This document shows positions 17,726 to 26,757 of a stretch of DNA of 64,000 nucleotides, piece by piece. The DNA comes from JBBRHQ01 sp963815645 (GTDB lineage Bacteria; Actinomycetota; Thermoleophilia; Solirubrobacterales; 70-9). Under the pieces are notes generated by a model that worked only from the letters and a program-made list of their open reading frames with translations, had not been told where the DNA came from and searched no databases. The position numbers and the translations under genes are program-made. The stretch covers positions 310,001 to 374,000 of the forward strand of contig CAWFHL010000001.1 of the NCBI GenBank assembly GCA_963815645.1. The letters are read 5' to 3'. How positions within the stretch are numbered: position 1 is the stretch's first letter; each line of letters opens with the position of its first letter.

Positions 17726-18665
17726 ATGTGCGGGATCGCCGGGATCATCTACCGGAACGGTGCGGCGGGGCCGGCGAGCACCAGGTCGGTCGCGACATGA
17801 CCCGGATGCTGCAGGCGATGAAGCACCGTGGCCCCGACTCGACCGGCTTCGCGCTCTACCGGGGCGAGGCAGACGGCAACGTCATGCACGTCAAGCTGAG
17901 CGAGTCGACCCAGCACGATCCCGATCTGGCGGCGCGGGTCGAACGCCAGCGCGGCCAGGTCGAGGCGCGGCTGCGGGCGGCGGGCGCCGAGATCGGCTCG
18001 ATCTCCTGGACCCCGCGGACGATGACGATCGAGCTTCGGCTTCGACGGCGACCTGAAGCAGCTCGTCGACGCGGTCGAGCGGGTCCGCCACACCGAGGTG
18101 CTCTCGCTCGGGCGCTCGCTGGAGATCGTCAAGGACCTCGGTGACGCCGAGACGGTCTCCGCCGCCTACGGGCTCGACGGGCTACACCGGCACCCACGCG
18201 ATCGGCCACGCGCGGATGGCGACCGAGTCCGACGTCGACATCGCCAACGCCCATCCCTACTGGGCCTACCCCTTCCCGGACGTCGCCGTCGTCCACAACG
18301 GACAGCTGACCAACTTCCACGACTGGCGCCGGCGGCTGCAGCGCTCCGGCCACCGCTTCCAGTCGGAGTGCGACTCGGAGATCATCGCCGTCTACCTGGC
18401 CGAGCAGATGAGCAGGGGGCGCACGCTGGAGGAGGCGATGCACCAGAGCCTCGACGACCTCGACGGCGTCTTCACCTACATCTGCGTCACGGAGGACGCG
18501 CTCGGGGTCGCCAAGGACGAGCTGGGGGCGAAGCCGCTCGTCCTCTACGAAGGCGACGAGCTGGTCGCGCTAGCCTCGGAGGAGATCGCGATCCGCCAGG
18601 TGCTCGACCGCGAGATCACGACCCACGACCCCTACGAGGGCGAGGTGCGGGTATGGAGCAGGTGA
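17726..18665 (+). CDS. Class II glutamine amidotransferase subunit, MgsA/GlxB-like, locus 1 (about three lesions)
   Basis: About 312 aa after repair. It starts MCGIAGI, so Cys 2 becomes the N-terminal nucleophile. KHRGPDSTGFALYRG, HARMATESDVDIANAHP and the FPDVAVVHNGQLTN stretch are the amidotransferase loops shared with GltB and PurF. Lesions lie near 17765, 18035 (repaired TIEFGFDGDLKQL) and 18182 (repaired GLDGYTGTHAIGHARM). In the N-methylglutamate pathway the equivalent subunit releases the amine from a gamma-glutamyl amide. It follows the ligase by 17 bp and overlaps the GXGXG gene, so the three trio genes form one coupled unit. Confidence 0.85.
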
Positions 18666-19445
18666 GGGAGACGCAGGCCCCGAGGATGGACGAGCGCGGC
18701 CTGGTCGAGCTCGACGACTCGGTCCCCAAGACCTCGAAGATCGACGGCGGGATCGCCGTCCTCGACGCGGCCGACCTGACCACACGCAAGATCAACGCCG
18801 AGCTTCGCTGGCTGATCTACGAGCAGGGAATCGAGCCGGGTCACCGTGCTCGAGCCCAGCGCCCGCCACTCCCTCGGGGTGGCGATCCTGGCCCGCTGCC
18901 GGATCCGCTTCGAGGGCAGCCTCGGGTACTTCGGCTGCGGGCTGATCGACGGCCCGGAGGTGGAGATCACCGGCCGGGTCGGCTGGTCGGTCGCCGAGAA
19001 CATGATGTCCGGCGTGGTCGTGGTCGAGAACAACGCCGGCTCGCTGGCCGGGGCGGCGCTGCGCGGCGGCGACCTCGTGGTCAAGGGAGACGTCGGGGCG
19101 CGCACCGGGATCGACCAGAAGGGCGGCACGATCATCGTCGGCGGCAACGCCGCCTCGATGACCGGCTTCATGATGCAGCGCGGCCGCCAGATCATCTGCG
19201 GCGACGTCGGCCCGGGCCTCGGGGACTCGATGTACGACGGCACGATCTACGTCGGCGGCAAGGTCGCCTCGCTGGGGATCGACTGCGTCGAGGGCGAGTG
19301 GACGGACGCCGACACCGAGCTGGTCGAGCGCAAGTTCGAGATCCACGGGCTGGGCAGCCCCCCGGAGCTGCGCAAGTTCGTCTGCGGCAAGAAGCTCTAC
19401 AACTACGACAGCCTCGAGCCCAGCGAGCGCAAGCTGGTGCTCTGA
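18653..19445 (+). CDS. Glutamate-synthase GXGXG-domain subunit, MgsB/GlxC-like, locus 1 (one apparent frameshift)
   Basis: About 263 aa after repair, corresponding to the right-handed beta-helix domain of glutamate synthase, which is structural. GXGXG-type turns recur: VEITGRVGWSVAENMMSGVV, GDLVVKGDVGARTGI and IICGDVGPGLGDSMYDGTIY. An extra G near 18838 splits IEP from VTVLEPSARHSLGV; length is 3n+1. The ATG at 18653 overlaps the amidotransferase stop. It keeps the N-terminal extension and KKLYNYDSLEPSERKLVL tail, whereas the locus 2 copy is about 30 residues shorter. Confidence 0.87.
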
Positions 19446-19461
19446 GCGAAGAGGAACGACG

Positions 19462-20904
19462 ATGGCCGACGAGAACGCACCGAACAGCCGCACGACGCTC
19501 GGCCGCAGCCGGATCTTCACCCCGGAGGTCATAGACGACATCCACATGAAGGCCGAGCTCGGCCGCTACCGGATGCGGGGCTTCTCGATGTTCAAGAAGA
19601 TCCCGCACTGGGACGAGCTGATCTTCCTCCCGGGGACGCTGACCCGGTTCGTGATCGAGGGCTACCGGGAGAAATGCGAGACGAAGACGGTGCTCGGCTC
19701 GCGCTTCGCGAAGAAGCCGCTGGAGCTCGACATCCCCGTCTACATCACCGGGATGAGCTTCGGGGCGCTCTCACTGGAGGCGAAGATGGCGCTCGCCAAG
19801 GGCGCCTCGATGGCGGGCAGCGCGACCTGCTCGGGGGAGGGCGGGATGATCCCGCCCGAGCGCGACCTCTCGACCAAGTGGTACTACCAGGTGATCCAGA
19901 GCCGCTACGGCTTCAACCCCCATCACCTGATGCTCGCCGACGGAATCGAGTTCTTCATCGGGCAGGGTTGCAAGGTCGGGCTCGGCGGCCACCTGATGGG
20001 GCAGAAGGTGACCGAGCAGGTGGCGGAGATGCGATCGCTGCCCGCCGGGATCGACCAGCGCTCGCCGGCCCGCCATCCTGACTGGCTCGGGCCCGACGAC
20101 CTCTCGCTGAAGGTCCAGGAGACCCGCGAGGCGACCAACTACGAGGTCCCGATCCAGCTGAAGCTCGGTGCCGCCCGGGTCTATGACGACGTCCGCATGG
20201 CCGCCAAGTGCGGGCCCGACATCATCTACCTCGACGGCGCCGAGGGCGGAACCGGGGCCGGGCCCCACGTCGCCGCGGAGGAGACCGGGATCCCGCTGAT
20301 GGCGGCGATCCCCGAGGCCCGCCGGGCGCTCGAAGACGTCGGGCTCGCCGACGACGTCGACCTGGTCGTCGCCGGCGGGATCCGCAACGGGGGCGACATC
20401 GCCAAGTGCCTGGCGCTAGGCGCCGACGCGGTGGCGATCGGCCACTCGGCGCTGATGGCGCTCAACTGCAACAAGGAGATCCCAGGGGTCACCGACTACG
20501 AGGGCACGGTGGGGGTGCCCGCAGGCCAGTGCTATCACTGCCACACCGGCCGCTGCCCGGTCGGGATCACCACCCAGGACGCCGAGCTGCGCAAGCGCCT
20601 CGACGTCGACGAGGCGGCCCAGCGGGTCTTCAACTTCCTCCACACCCTGACCCTGGAGGTGCAGATGCTGGCCAGGGCCTGTGGCAAGACCAGCGTCCAC
20701 AACCTCGAGCCCGAGGACCTTGCGGCGCTCACCGTCGAGGCCTCGGCGATGGCCCGCGTGCCGCTGGCCGGCACCGAATACACGCCCGGGGTCAGCGAGG
20801 AGCGGGCTCTGGCCGAGATCCGCACCCTGCTCGACAATTACCTCGAGAACCCGGTCGACTACCTGCCGGAACCCGCCGGCTCGGCAGCGGAGGAGTCAAG
20901 TTGA
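19462..20904 (+). CDS. FMN/iron-sulfur glutamate-synthase-domain subunit, MgsC/GlxD-like, locus 1
   Basis: Intact, 480 aa. This is the (beta/alpha)8 FMN domain of glutamate synthase: ITGMSFGALSLEAKMALAKG, the GEGGMIPPERD loop, LDGAEGGTGAGP and VVAGGIRNGGDIAKCLALGA for the flavin phosphate. It retains three clustered cysteines in QCYHCHTGRCPVGITTQ, the position of the [3Fe-4S] cluster of glutamate synthase. This contrasts with the locus 2 paralogue, which has no Cys there. The family forms an N-C bond by reductive transfer to 2-oxoglutarate. The stop overlaps the TTG start of the next gene. Product identity (glutamate or an N-substituted glutamate) is inference. Confidence 0.88.
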   Translation: MADENAPNSRTTLGRSRIFTPEVIDDIHMKAELGRYRMRGFSMFKKIPHWDELIFLPGTLTRFVIEGYREKCETKTVLGSRFAKKPLELDIPVYITGMSFGALSLEAKMALAKGASMAGSATCSGEGGMIPPERDLSTKWYYQVIQSRYGFNPHHLMLADGIEFFIGQGCKVGLGGHLMGQKVTEQVAEMRSLPAGIDQRSPARHPDWLGPDDLSLKVQETREATNYEVPIQLKLGAARVYDDVRMAAKCGPDIIYLDGAEGGTGAGPHVAAEETGIPLMAAIPEARRALEDVGLADDVDLVVAGGIRNGGDIAKCLALGADAVAIGHSALMALNCNKEIPGVTDYEGTVGVPAGQCYHCHTGRCPVGITTQDAELRKRLDVDEAAQRVFNFLHTLTLEVQMLARACGKTSVHNLEPEDLAALTVEASAMARVPLAGTEYTPGVSEERALAEIRTLLDNYLENPVDYLPEPAGSAAEESS

Positions 20905-21344
20905 CCCGTGCCGACGAGGTCCGCGAGCCCGAGAAGATCGTCTCGATCGACGCCGAGTACCTCTCGGGAAAGCGCTTTCCCTACCAGGAGGACATCTCGC
21001 TGGTCGAGGACATCGACCTCGAGGCGGCGACTCCGGGCAAGGACCTCAACTGGCTCGAGGACGTCGAGCTGCTCGAGGAGGAGGGCACTCCGGCCGTCTT
21101 CGACCGCTACTCGAACTCCTTCCTGCGGATCTACTTCCCGATCCCGGAGGGTCGCGAGAACGAGATCGCCCGCAAGGTGCTGATCGCCCACCTGACCGCC
21201 GGCAACTCCTACGGCATCCGTCTGAAGCGGGCCCACGCCAAGTTCTCCCAACCCGAGCTCGGGCCCTGGGTCGAGGGCTCAGAGGTCGTCGGCGAGGACT
21301 GGCGGCGGCCGGTCCTCGAGGGCTGGGAGCCGCCCGAGCACTGA
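20901..21344 (+). CDS. Unrecognised 147-aa acidic protein coupled to the glutamate-synthase-like subunit
   Basis: The TTG at 20901 overlaps the preceding stop (TTGA) and follows a GGAGGAG ribosome-binding site, which decides the start. The protein is rich in Glu/Asp in its first 65 residues (SLVEDIDLEAATPG, WLEDVELLEEEGTPAVF) and then becomes mixed (NSFLRIYFPIPEGRENEIAR, GIRLKRAHAKFSQPELGPWV). No membrane helix, cysteine motif or known fold is evident. It sits exactly between the trio and the flavoproteins, where locus 2 and known N-methylglutamate clusters have sox subunits, so a small linking or electron-transfer-assembly subunit is conceivable. I do not recognise a family. Confidence 0.7.
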   Translation: MTRADEVREPEKIVSIDAEYLSGKRFPYQEDISLVEDIDLEAATPGKDLNWLEDVELLEEEGTPAVFDRYSNSFLRIYFPIPEGRENEIARKVLIAHLTAGNSYGIRLKRAHAKFSQPELGPWVEGSEVVGEDWRRPVLEGWEPPEH

Positions 21345-21347
21345 GAG

Positions 21348-22639
21348 ATGGCGGAGCTCCCGCAATCCGCTCCCAACCTGATCGTCGGCGCCGGGGTCCA
21401 CGGGCTCTCGACAGCCTGGCATCTGGCTCTGGCCGGCGAGGAGGCGCTGGTGCTCGACAAGGCGACGGTCGGTGCAGGCGCGTCGGGGATCGCCTGCGGG
21501 GTGATCCGCAACAACTACTTCCAGCCGGCGATGTCGGAGCTGATGGCGGCCTGCGTGGAGATCTGGGAGTCCGATTCCGAGGCGCTCCACTACCACCGGC
21601 AGCGGCTACATCGCACTCGGCCCCGAGGCCCAGGAGCCGGAGCTCGCCGAGATCTTCGAGCGCCAGCAGCGGATCGGCTACCCGTCGGAGCTGCACACCG
21701 GCACCGCCGCGGTGGCGGCGCACATGCGCGAGCTCTATCCCGACTGGCGAGCGGAGGGGCTGACCGCCTGCCTGCACGAACACGCCGGCGGGTTTGCCTT
21801 CAACCTCGAGTCGATGCAGGGACTGGCCGCAAACGCCCGGTCGGCGGGCGCGGAGATCGCCGAGGGGGTCGAGGTGACCGGGTTCGAGCGGGATGAGTCG
21901 GGCGCGGTCAGCGCAGTACTGACCTCGGGCGGCCGGATCGAGGTCGAGCAGGTCGTGATCGCGGCCGGCCCCTGGATCCCCCGGCTGTGGGAGATGCTCG
22001 GGCTGCCCGACCGCCTCGACGTGCGCCAGCCGGACGGCAGCGTCGAGCCCGGCGTGCCGATGTGGACCTACTGGTACCTGCAGGAGGGCGAGGTGGCGCT
22101 GCCGCCCTCGACCCTCGACCTCGCCGGCGGGGGCACCTCGCCGGTCCTCCACGTCGACTCCGACGGAGCCGCTTCGCGACGACCAGGGGCGCCTGCTGAC
22201 CGAGGAGCCGTGGGGCATCTACGTCAAGCCCGACCGCGAATCGGTCCAGGGCGGCGCCCAGCCGCTCACCGTCGGGGAGAGCTTCGAGGTCGACCCCTAC
22301 CCCACCGGCAGCGTCGCCGACGGCTTCCCCGACCTCTGGTGCGCGGCTCTCTCGCACTGCATGGAGCGCTTCCAGGGATGCCGGTCGAAGTACGTTCAGG
22401 CCCGCTCCGGCGGCGCCGGCGCCTTCACCGCCGACAACTTCCCCGTCTTCGACCGGATGGTCGACAACGTCTACGTCGCCGCCGACTCCAACCACGGCTA
22501 CAAGATGATCGCGGTCGGGCGCGAGATCGCCCGCGAGCTCGGCGGCGAGCACTCGACCCTGCTGCACCCCTTCCGCTACAAGCGCTTCTCGACCGGCGAC
22601 CTTCACCCGGTCTCGCAGAGCCCCTATCCGTGGAGCTGA
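21348..22639 (+). CDS. FAD-dependent DAO/SoxB-type oxidoreductase 1 (two apparent frameshifts)
   Basis: About 429 aa after repair. The N-terminal dinucleotide fold is LIVGAGVHGLSTAWHLA with the acidic end of strand 2 at LVLDK, followed by GASGIACGVIRNNYF. The second FAD contact is VVIAAGPWIPRLW, and the C-terminal SNHGYKMIAVGREIARELGG closes the flavin site as in sarcosine/dimethylglycine dehydrogenase-type enzymes. Extra bases near 21600 and 22172 split the frame (repaired SDEPLRDDQGRLL); length is 3n+2. It is a paralogue of the flavoprotein at 23778. It probably oxidises an N-alkyl amino acid, possibly the product of the upstream trio. No folate-binding GcvT domain is attached. Confidence 0.84.
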
Positions 22640-23209
22640 TGGCGACGGTCGGCTTCACAAGCATGTCCGACGGCACCCCGGAGGACTACGCGCTGCTCGC
22701 CCGGGCAGAGGAGGGCTACCTGCGGCGAGCTCCCCGACCGTCTGCTGGCGGCCGTCGACGCGCTCGAGCACTCCTTCGCCGGCTACCAGGTCTCCCGCCG
22801 CGAGCACTCGCTGCAGTCGGCGACCCGGGCGCTGCGCGACGAGCGCGGCGAGGAGTACGTCGCGGCGGCCCTGCTGCACGACATCGGCGACGAGCTCGCG
22901 CCCCACACGCACGGCGAGATGGTCGCGGCGATCCTCAAGCCCTACGTCGAGCCGCGGATCTGCTGGATCGTCAAGCACCACGGGGTCTTCCAGCAGTTCC
23001 ACTACGGCCGCGCCTCCGGCGACGACCCCGATGCCCGCGAGCGCTTCCGCGGGCACGAGTGGTTCGACGACTGCGCCGAGTTCTGCGAGCTCTATGACCA
23101 GAACTGCTTCGACCCCGCCTACGACTCGCTGCCGCTCGAGCATTTCGCGCCGATCGTCCGCCGGGTCTTCGCCGAACCCCGTTACCTGGAGGACGACCGG
23201 GCGCCCTAG
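22639..23209 (+). CDS. HD-domain protein of the PhnZ-like diiron oxygenase type (one apparent frameshift)
   Basis: About 189 aa after repair. Metal-binding residues expected for an HD fold occur in order: His in RREHSLQSAT, the HD pair in ALLHDIGDELAPHTHGEM (with further His), His in WIVKHHGVFQQFHYG and a late Asp in CELYDQNCFD. This layout matches the predicted 'HD phosphohydrolase' group that includes PhnZ, a mixed-valent diiron oxygenase cleaving C-P bonds; related enzymes act on methylated amine phosphonates. An extra G near 22725 (repaired GYLRELPDRLLAAV) is the only lesion; length is 3n+1. Its ATG overlaps the flavoprotein stop. An oxygenase role on an amine substrate is inference; a phosphohydrolase role is the alternative. 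Confidence 0.8.
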
Positions 23210-23221
23210 GGCGCGAGCGGC

Positions 23222-23767
23222 ATGCCGAAGCTGGTGCTGATCGACATCCAACGCGACTTCTTCGAGGGCGGTGCGAGCCCGCTACCCCAGGCCGAGGAAG
23301 CCGCAGCGGCCGCGGCAGCCCTGCTCGCCGCAGCCCGCGGGGCGGGCGCGACGGTGATCCACAGCCAGCACCACGAGGTCGAGACCGACGAGTACGGCTT
23401 CGTGCCCGGGAGCATCGGGGCCGAGCCTCACCCCAGCGTCGCGCCCGAGCCTGGGGAGCAGGTGTTTGTCAAGCACACCCCCAACGCCATGCTCGACACC
23501 GAGTTCGCCGCCGCGCTCGGCACGCCCGGCTCGGACCCGCTGATCGTCTGCGGGATGATGACCAACCTCTGCGTCGACTCCACCGTGCGCGCTGCCGGCG
23601 ACCTCGGCCACGAGGTCGTCCTCGTCTCCGATGCCTGCGCGGCCAGCCCGCTGGCATGGGGCGAGCGCGAGGTCGAGGCCCCGGACGTCCACGCCGCCTT
23701 CCTCGCAGGGCTCTCGGAGTTCGCGACGATCGCCGAGAGCCGCGAGGCGCTCGACTCGTTCGGCTAG
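23222..23767 (+). CDS. Isochorismatase-like cysteine hydrolase
   Basis: Intact, 181 aa. The catalytic Asp-Lys-Cys triad of the family is visible: LIDIQRDFF (Asp), FVKHTPNAM (Lys) and GMMTNLCVDSTVRAAGDLG (Cys). Members hydrolyse amides or carbamoyl groups, such as nicotinamide, N-carbamoylsarcosine or ureidoacrylate. N-carbamoylsarcosine amidase belongs to this family, which is suggestive beside sarcosine-oxidase-type flavoproteins, but the motif alone does not fix the substrate. It starts 12 bp after the HD gene and is followed 10 bp later by the second flavoprotein. Confidence 0.88.
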   Translation: MPKLVLIDIQRDFFEGGASPLPQAEEAAAAAAALLAAARGAGATVIHSQHHEVETDEYGFVPGSIGAEPHPSVAPEPGEQVFVKHTPNAMLDTEFAAALGTPGSDPLIVCGMMTNLCVDSTVRAAGDLGHEVVLVSDACAASPLAWGEREVEAPDVHAAFLAGLSEFATIAESREALDSFG

Positions 23768-23777
23768 GCCGCCGGGC

Positions 23778-25072
23778 GTGGCGGCGGCACCCAGCCACCT
23801 GATCGTCGGCGGCGGCGTCCACGGGCTCTCTCTCGCCTGGCACCTGGCCGAGCGGCTCGGGCGCCGACGGCGATGTCGTCGTGCTGGAGAAGGACCGGGT
23901 CGGCGCCGGCGCTTCCGGCCTGGCGGGCGGCATCGTCCGCAACTACTACCGCTCAGCCGCGATCACCGAGGTGATCCGCGACTCGATCGAGATCTTCGAG
24001 GCCGAGCCCGAGGCCTACGGCTTCCGCCAGGTCGGCTACGTCGCGGCGGTCCCCGAGCTGCAGGTTCCCGACCTGGTCGCGATCCGCGCCCAGCATGAGG
24101 ACGCCGGCTATCAATCGGAGCTGCTGACCGGCGCCGAGAGCTGCCGCGAGTACCTCACCTGGCTCTTCCCCGACTGGGAGGCGGAGGCCGCCGGGGTGCT
24201 CAGCGAGCCCCGCGGCGGCTGGGCCGACGCGATGCAGACGGTGCGCCACCTGGCCTCCCGGGCGAGGGCAGCCGGCGCCTCGATCCGCGAGGGGGTCGAG
24301 GTCACCGGCTTCGAGCTCGGGCGAGGGTGGGGTCGAGGCGGTGCTGACCTCCGCCGGGCCGATCCGCTGCGAGACCGTGATCATCGCCCCCGGGCCGTGG
24401 GCCGCCGGCCTCTGGGAGATGCTCGGCCTGCCGCCTGAGCTCGAGGTGGCCGCGAACGGATCGAGCGAGAGGCGGCCGCTGAGCGCCTACTGGAAGGCGC
24501 AGGAGGGCGAGTTCCAGCTCCCCGGCGTCGGGCTCGGGGACCGGGCGGGCCGCGAGCCGCCGGTCGTCCACCTCGACCAACCGGGGCCGCTTCTCTCCGA
24601 CCGCGACGGCCGTGTGATCGCCGAGGGCGCCTGGGGGATCTACTTCCGCTTCGGGCGGACCGGGACCGCAGTCACCGGGGGCGGGCTGCCGGTCGCCGTC
24701 CCGGACCCGGCGCTCGATCCCTACGAATCCGCCAACCCCGTCCATGCCGCCGAGCCGGGCTTCACCGAGTTCTTCGTATCCGGCCTGGCCACGGCCTTCC
24801 GCCGCTTCCGCGGGCGCGCCGCCGACTGGAGAGCGACCCCGGGCGGCGGCATCGTCAACCACACTCCCGACAACTACCCGATCTGCGACTGGGTCCTGGA
24901 GAACGCCTACGCGATGATCGACTCCGGCCACGGCTTCAAGATGCTCGCCCTGGGGAAACTCGCCGCCGCCGATCTGCTCGGCGGCGAGCCGCGCCTCGAC
25001 CCATTCCGCCTCGGCCGCTTCGCCCGCGGCGATACCCACACCGCCTCGGCCGGCCCCTACCCGTGGACCTGA
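23778..25072 (+). CDS. FAD-dependent DAO/SoxB-type oxidoreductase 2 (two apparent frameshifts)
   Basis: About 430 aa after repair, from the GTG at 23778. It opens with LIVGGGVHGLSLAWHLAERLG, then GASGLAGGIVRNYYR, TVIIAPGPWAAGLWEMLGLP and SGHGFKMLALGKLAAADLLG, the same landmarks and order as its paralogue at 21348. Extra Gs near 23862 (repaired LGADGDVVVLEK) and 24325 (repaired ELGEGGVEAVL) account for the breaks; length is 3n+2. The substrate side differs clearly from oxidoreductase 1 (for example FRFGRTGTAVTGGG), so the two may form a heterodimer or act on successive amines. It is the last gene of locus 1. Confidence 0.84.
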
Positions 25073-25295
25073 GCCCCGGCCGCGGCCCCGAGGCCGGCCT
25101 CACCCCGGCCCGGAGGGAGAGGTGGGCGCAGCTTGCGCTGAAACATCCGTCCGGCGGTCTGGAAGATCCCGCTGGGTCCGCTACTTTCCTGCGGCGCCGG
25201 CTCCCGGGCGGCAGGCCCGGCGTGTACCGTCGCGGTACTCAATATCACCAGCCCCAAATACACCTCCCCTCCGGACCATGACAGGGGAGGAAGCG
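25073..25295. other. Intergenic region after locus 1 with a 15-bp palindrome
   Basis: No gene is supported here. GTACCG-TCG-CGGTAC (25224-25238) is a perfect inverted repeat, and an AGGGGAGG ribosome-binding site lies just before the short gene at 25296. The preceding GC-rich stretch (25120-25210) can fold but matches no riboswitch I know. Confidence 0.4.
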
Positions 25296-25491
25296 ATGAC
25301 GAGCAAGAAGACCCCCGAGCCGCCGAGCGAGACACGCAGGAATTGGGAGCAGTCGCCGTCGCGAGACCGATCGGGCTCCCGAAACCCGTCGCAGCTGGGC
25401 GCCGCCCCGGCCAGGGCGGGCGTGGATCAACGGCGACGAGGTCGGCGGCGCCGATCCCCGCTATACCCACCTCTCCGCCTGGCTCGACTGA
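25296..25491 (+). CDS. Short peptide gene of about 64 aa (one or more frameshifts)
   Basis: The ATG at 25296 follows a good ribosome-binding site. It begins MTSKKTPEPPSETRRNWEQ and, after dropping one base, ends AWINGDEVGGADPRYTHLSAWLD with a stop at 25491 (these two strings are read in different frames; length is 3n+1). The middle can be read in more than one frame, one giving RPIGLPKPVAAGRRPG. The hydrophilic start and the distinctive end, about 20 residues long and containing Gly, Asp, Tyr, Thr and Trp, look like a small conserved peptide, possibly a precursor peptide, but no modifying enzyme is adjacent. Family not recognised. Confidence 0.4.
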
Positions 25492-25536
25492 GCCGCCCCG
25501 GCTCCGGCGTCTGAGGTCGAATAGAGTTGGCGGCGC

Positions 25537-26467
25537 ATGAGGCGTTTCTGCGCGACCCTGGCGGGAATCGGGCTCGGGCTGATCGGGGCCGCTGCTCCGG
25601 CGGCGGCCGCACCCTCGCCTGATTGCGCGAACGCGCCCACGCCCAAGGTGATCTACTCCGGCCAGGGGGTGCTCGAGTCGGTGATCGTCGGCCCCGTCGG
25701 GGCGTCTCTACTTCACCTCGACCCCGGCCGGTCAGAGCGGCAGGCTGATGAAGGTCGACCGGCCCGGCGCGTCTCCGAGGGTGCTGACCGACGGGGTGAC
25801 CGGTCCCGGCGGGTTGGTGTTCGACCGTTTCCGGCTGCTGCTCGGCTATGGCGACACCGCCGCCAACGGGATCGCCGGCGACGCGAACCCGACGGCCGGC
25901 CTCTACAGCGTCAACCCGTTCAGCGGCGCCAAGCGGGTGTTCGCCACCGGCCTCGGGATGGCCAATGGCGTCGCCCGCGGTCCGGACGGGGCGATCTATG
26001 CCTCCAACGACTTCGGGATGAAGCTCGACCGGGTATTCCGCGGCGCGGTCGATCACGGCTGGGCGCAGGTCAACTTCGCCAACGGGCTGGTGGTCGACCC
26101 CTCCGGCCGCTACCTGTACGCGGCCCAGACCTTCGGGCCCCCGCAGATCTCCCGGATCTCGATCGCCAACCCGACTCAGGTCACCACCTTCGCCGCCGGC
26201 ACCCCCGAGGACGGGAACGCAGTCCTCGACGGGATGACCCGCGACCGCTGGGGCAACCTCTACGTCGCAGCCAACGTCGGTGGCCAGATCTGGAGGGTCG
26301 ACCGCCGCGGCAGGATCTGCGTCCTCGCCCGCGGGCTGCGCAACCCGAGCGCGGTCGCATTCGGCCACGGATTCCTCCGCTTCCATGCCGGCGATCTCTA
26401 CGCGGTCACCTTCGCCGGCGACGTGGTCAGGCTGCCGCACGCGGCCGCCGCGCATTACCCGGGCTGA
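25537..26467 (+). CDS. Secreted SMP-30/NHL-type beta-propeller protein (one apparent frameshift)
   Basis: About 309 aa after repair. A signal peptide is clear (MRRFCATLAGIGLGLIGAAA ending at an AAA-type cleavage site). The body has propeller-like repeats: TGPGGLVFDRF, MANGVARGPDGAIYASNDFG, NGLVVDPSGRYLYAAQ and DGMTRDRWGNLYVAANVGGQ, in which the Asp/Asn-rich turns resemble gluconolactonase/SMP-30 metal sites. An extra base near 25705 separates the signal part from GRLYFTSTPAGQSGRLMKVD; length is 3n+1. An extracellular lactonase or sugar-binding role is plausible but unspecified. Confidence 0.72.
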
Positions 26468-26472
26468 GGCCG

Positions 26473-26708
26473 ATGGCCCAGCCCGATCACCCCGAGCGGT
26501 CGCGGCGGTCGCGGCGCTGGGACTCGCCTGCTTCCTCGGGCCAATGGCCCCGCCGGCGAGCGCTGCCTTCGTCGCGCCGTCGCCGATCCGCCAATGGAGC
26601 GCCGGGCCAAGCAACGCGAACCTCTCGATCAGCGGCATCGACGTAAGCCGCAGCGGCGACCAGTCGCTAGGCGCGTTCGGCGCCCGGTTGCAACAGGGCG
26701 AACCCTGA
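26473..26708 (+). CDS. Small secreted protein, unknown (frameshift in signal region)
   Basis: After a start near 26473, the second frame reads RAVAAVAALGLACFLGPMAP, then PASAAFVAPSPIRQWSAGPS, and ends SLGAFGARLQQGEP: a signal peptide with an ASA-type cleavage site and a short mature part of about 45 residues. It directly follows the propeller gene. No family is recognised, and it may be the remnant of a larger protein. Confidence 0.4.
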
Positions 26709-26757
26709 GTTAGTGTCGGCTCACCAGCTCGGGGGGCTGAGAGCAGAAGGAGATGCG

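Noticed and set aside
25120..25215. Riboswitch (glycine, guanidine or similar) before the short peptide gene
   Set aside because: The segment is GC-rich and foldable, but I could not match conserved core sequences of any riboswitch class I know.
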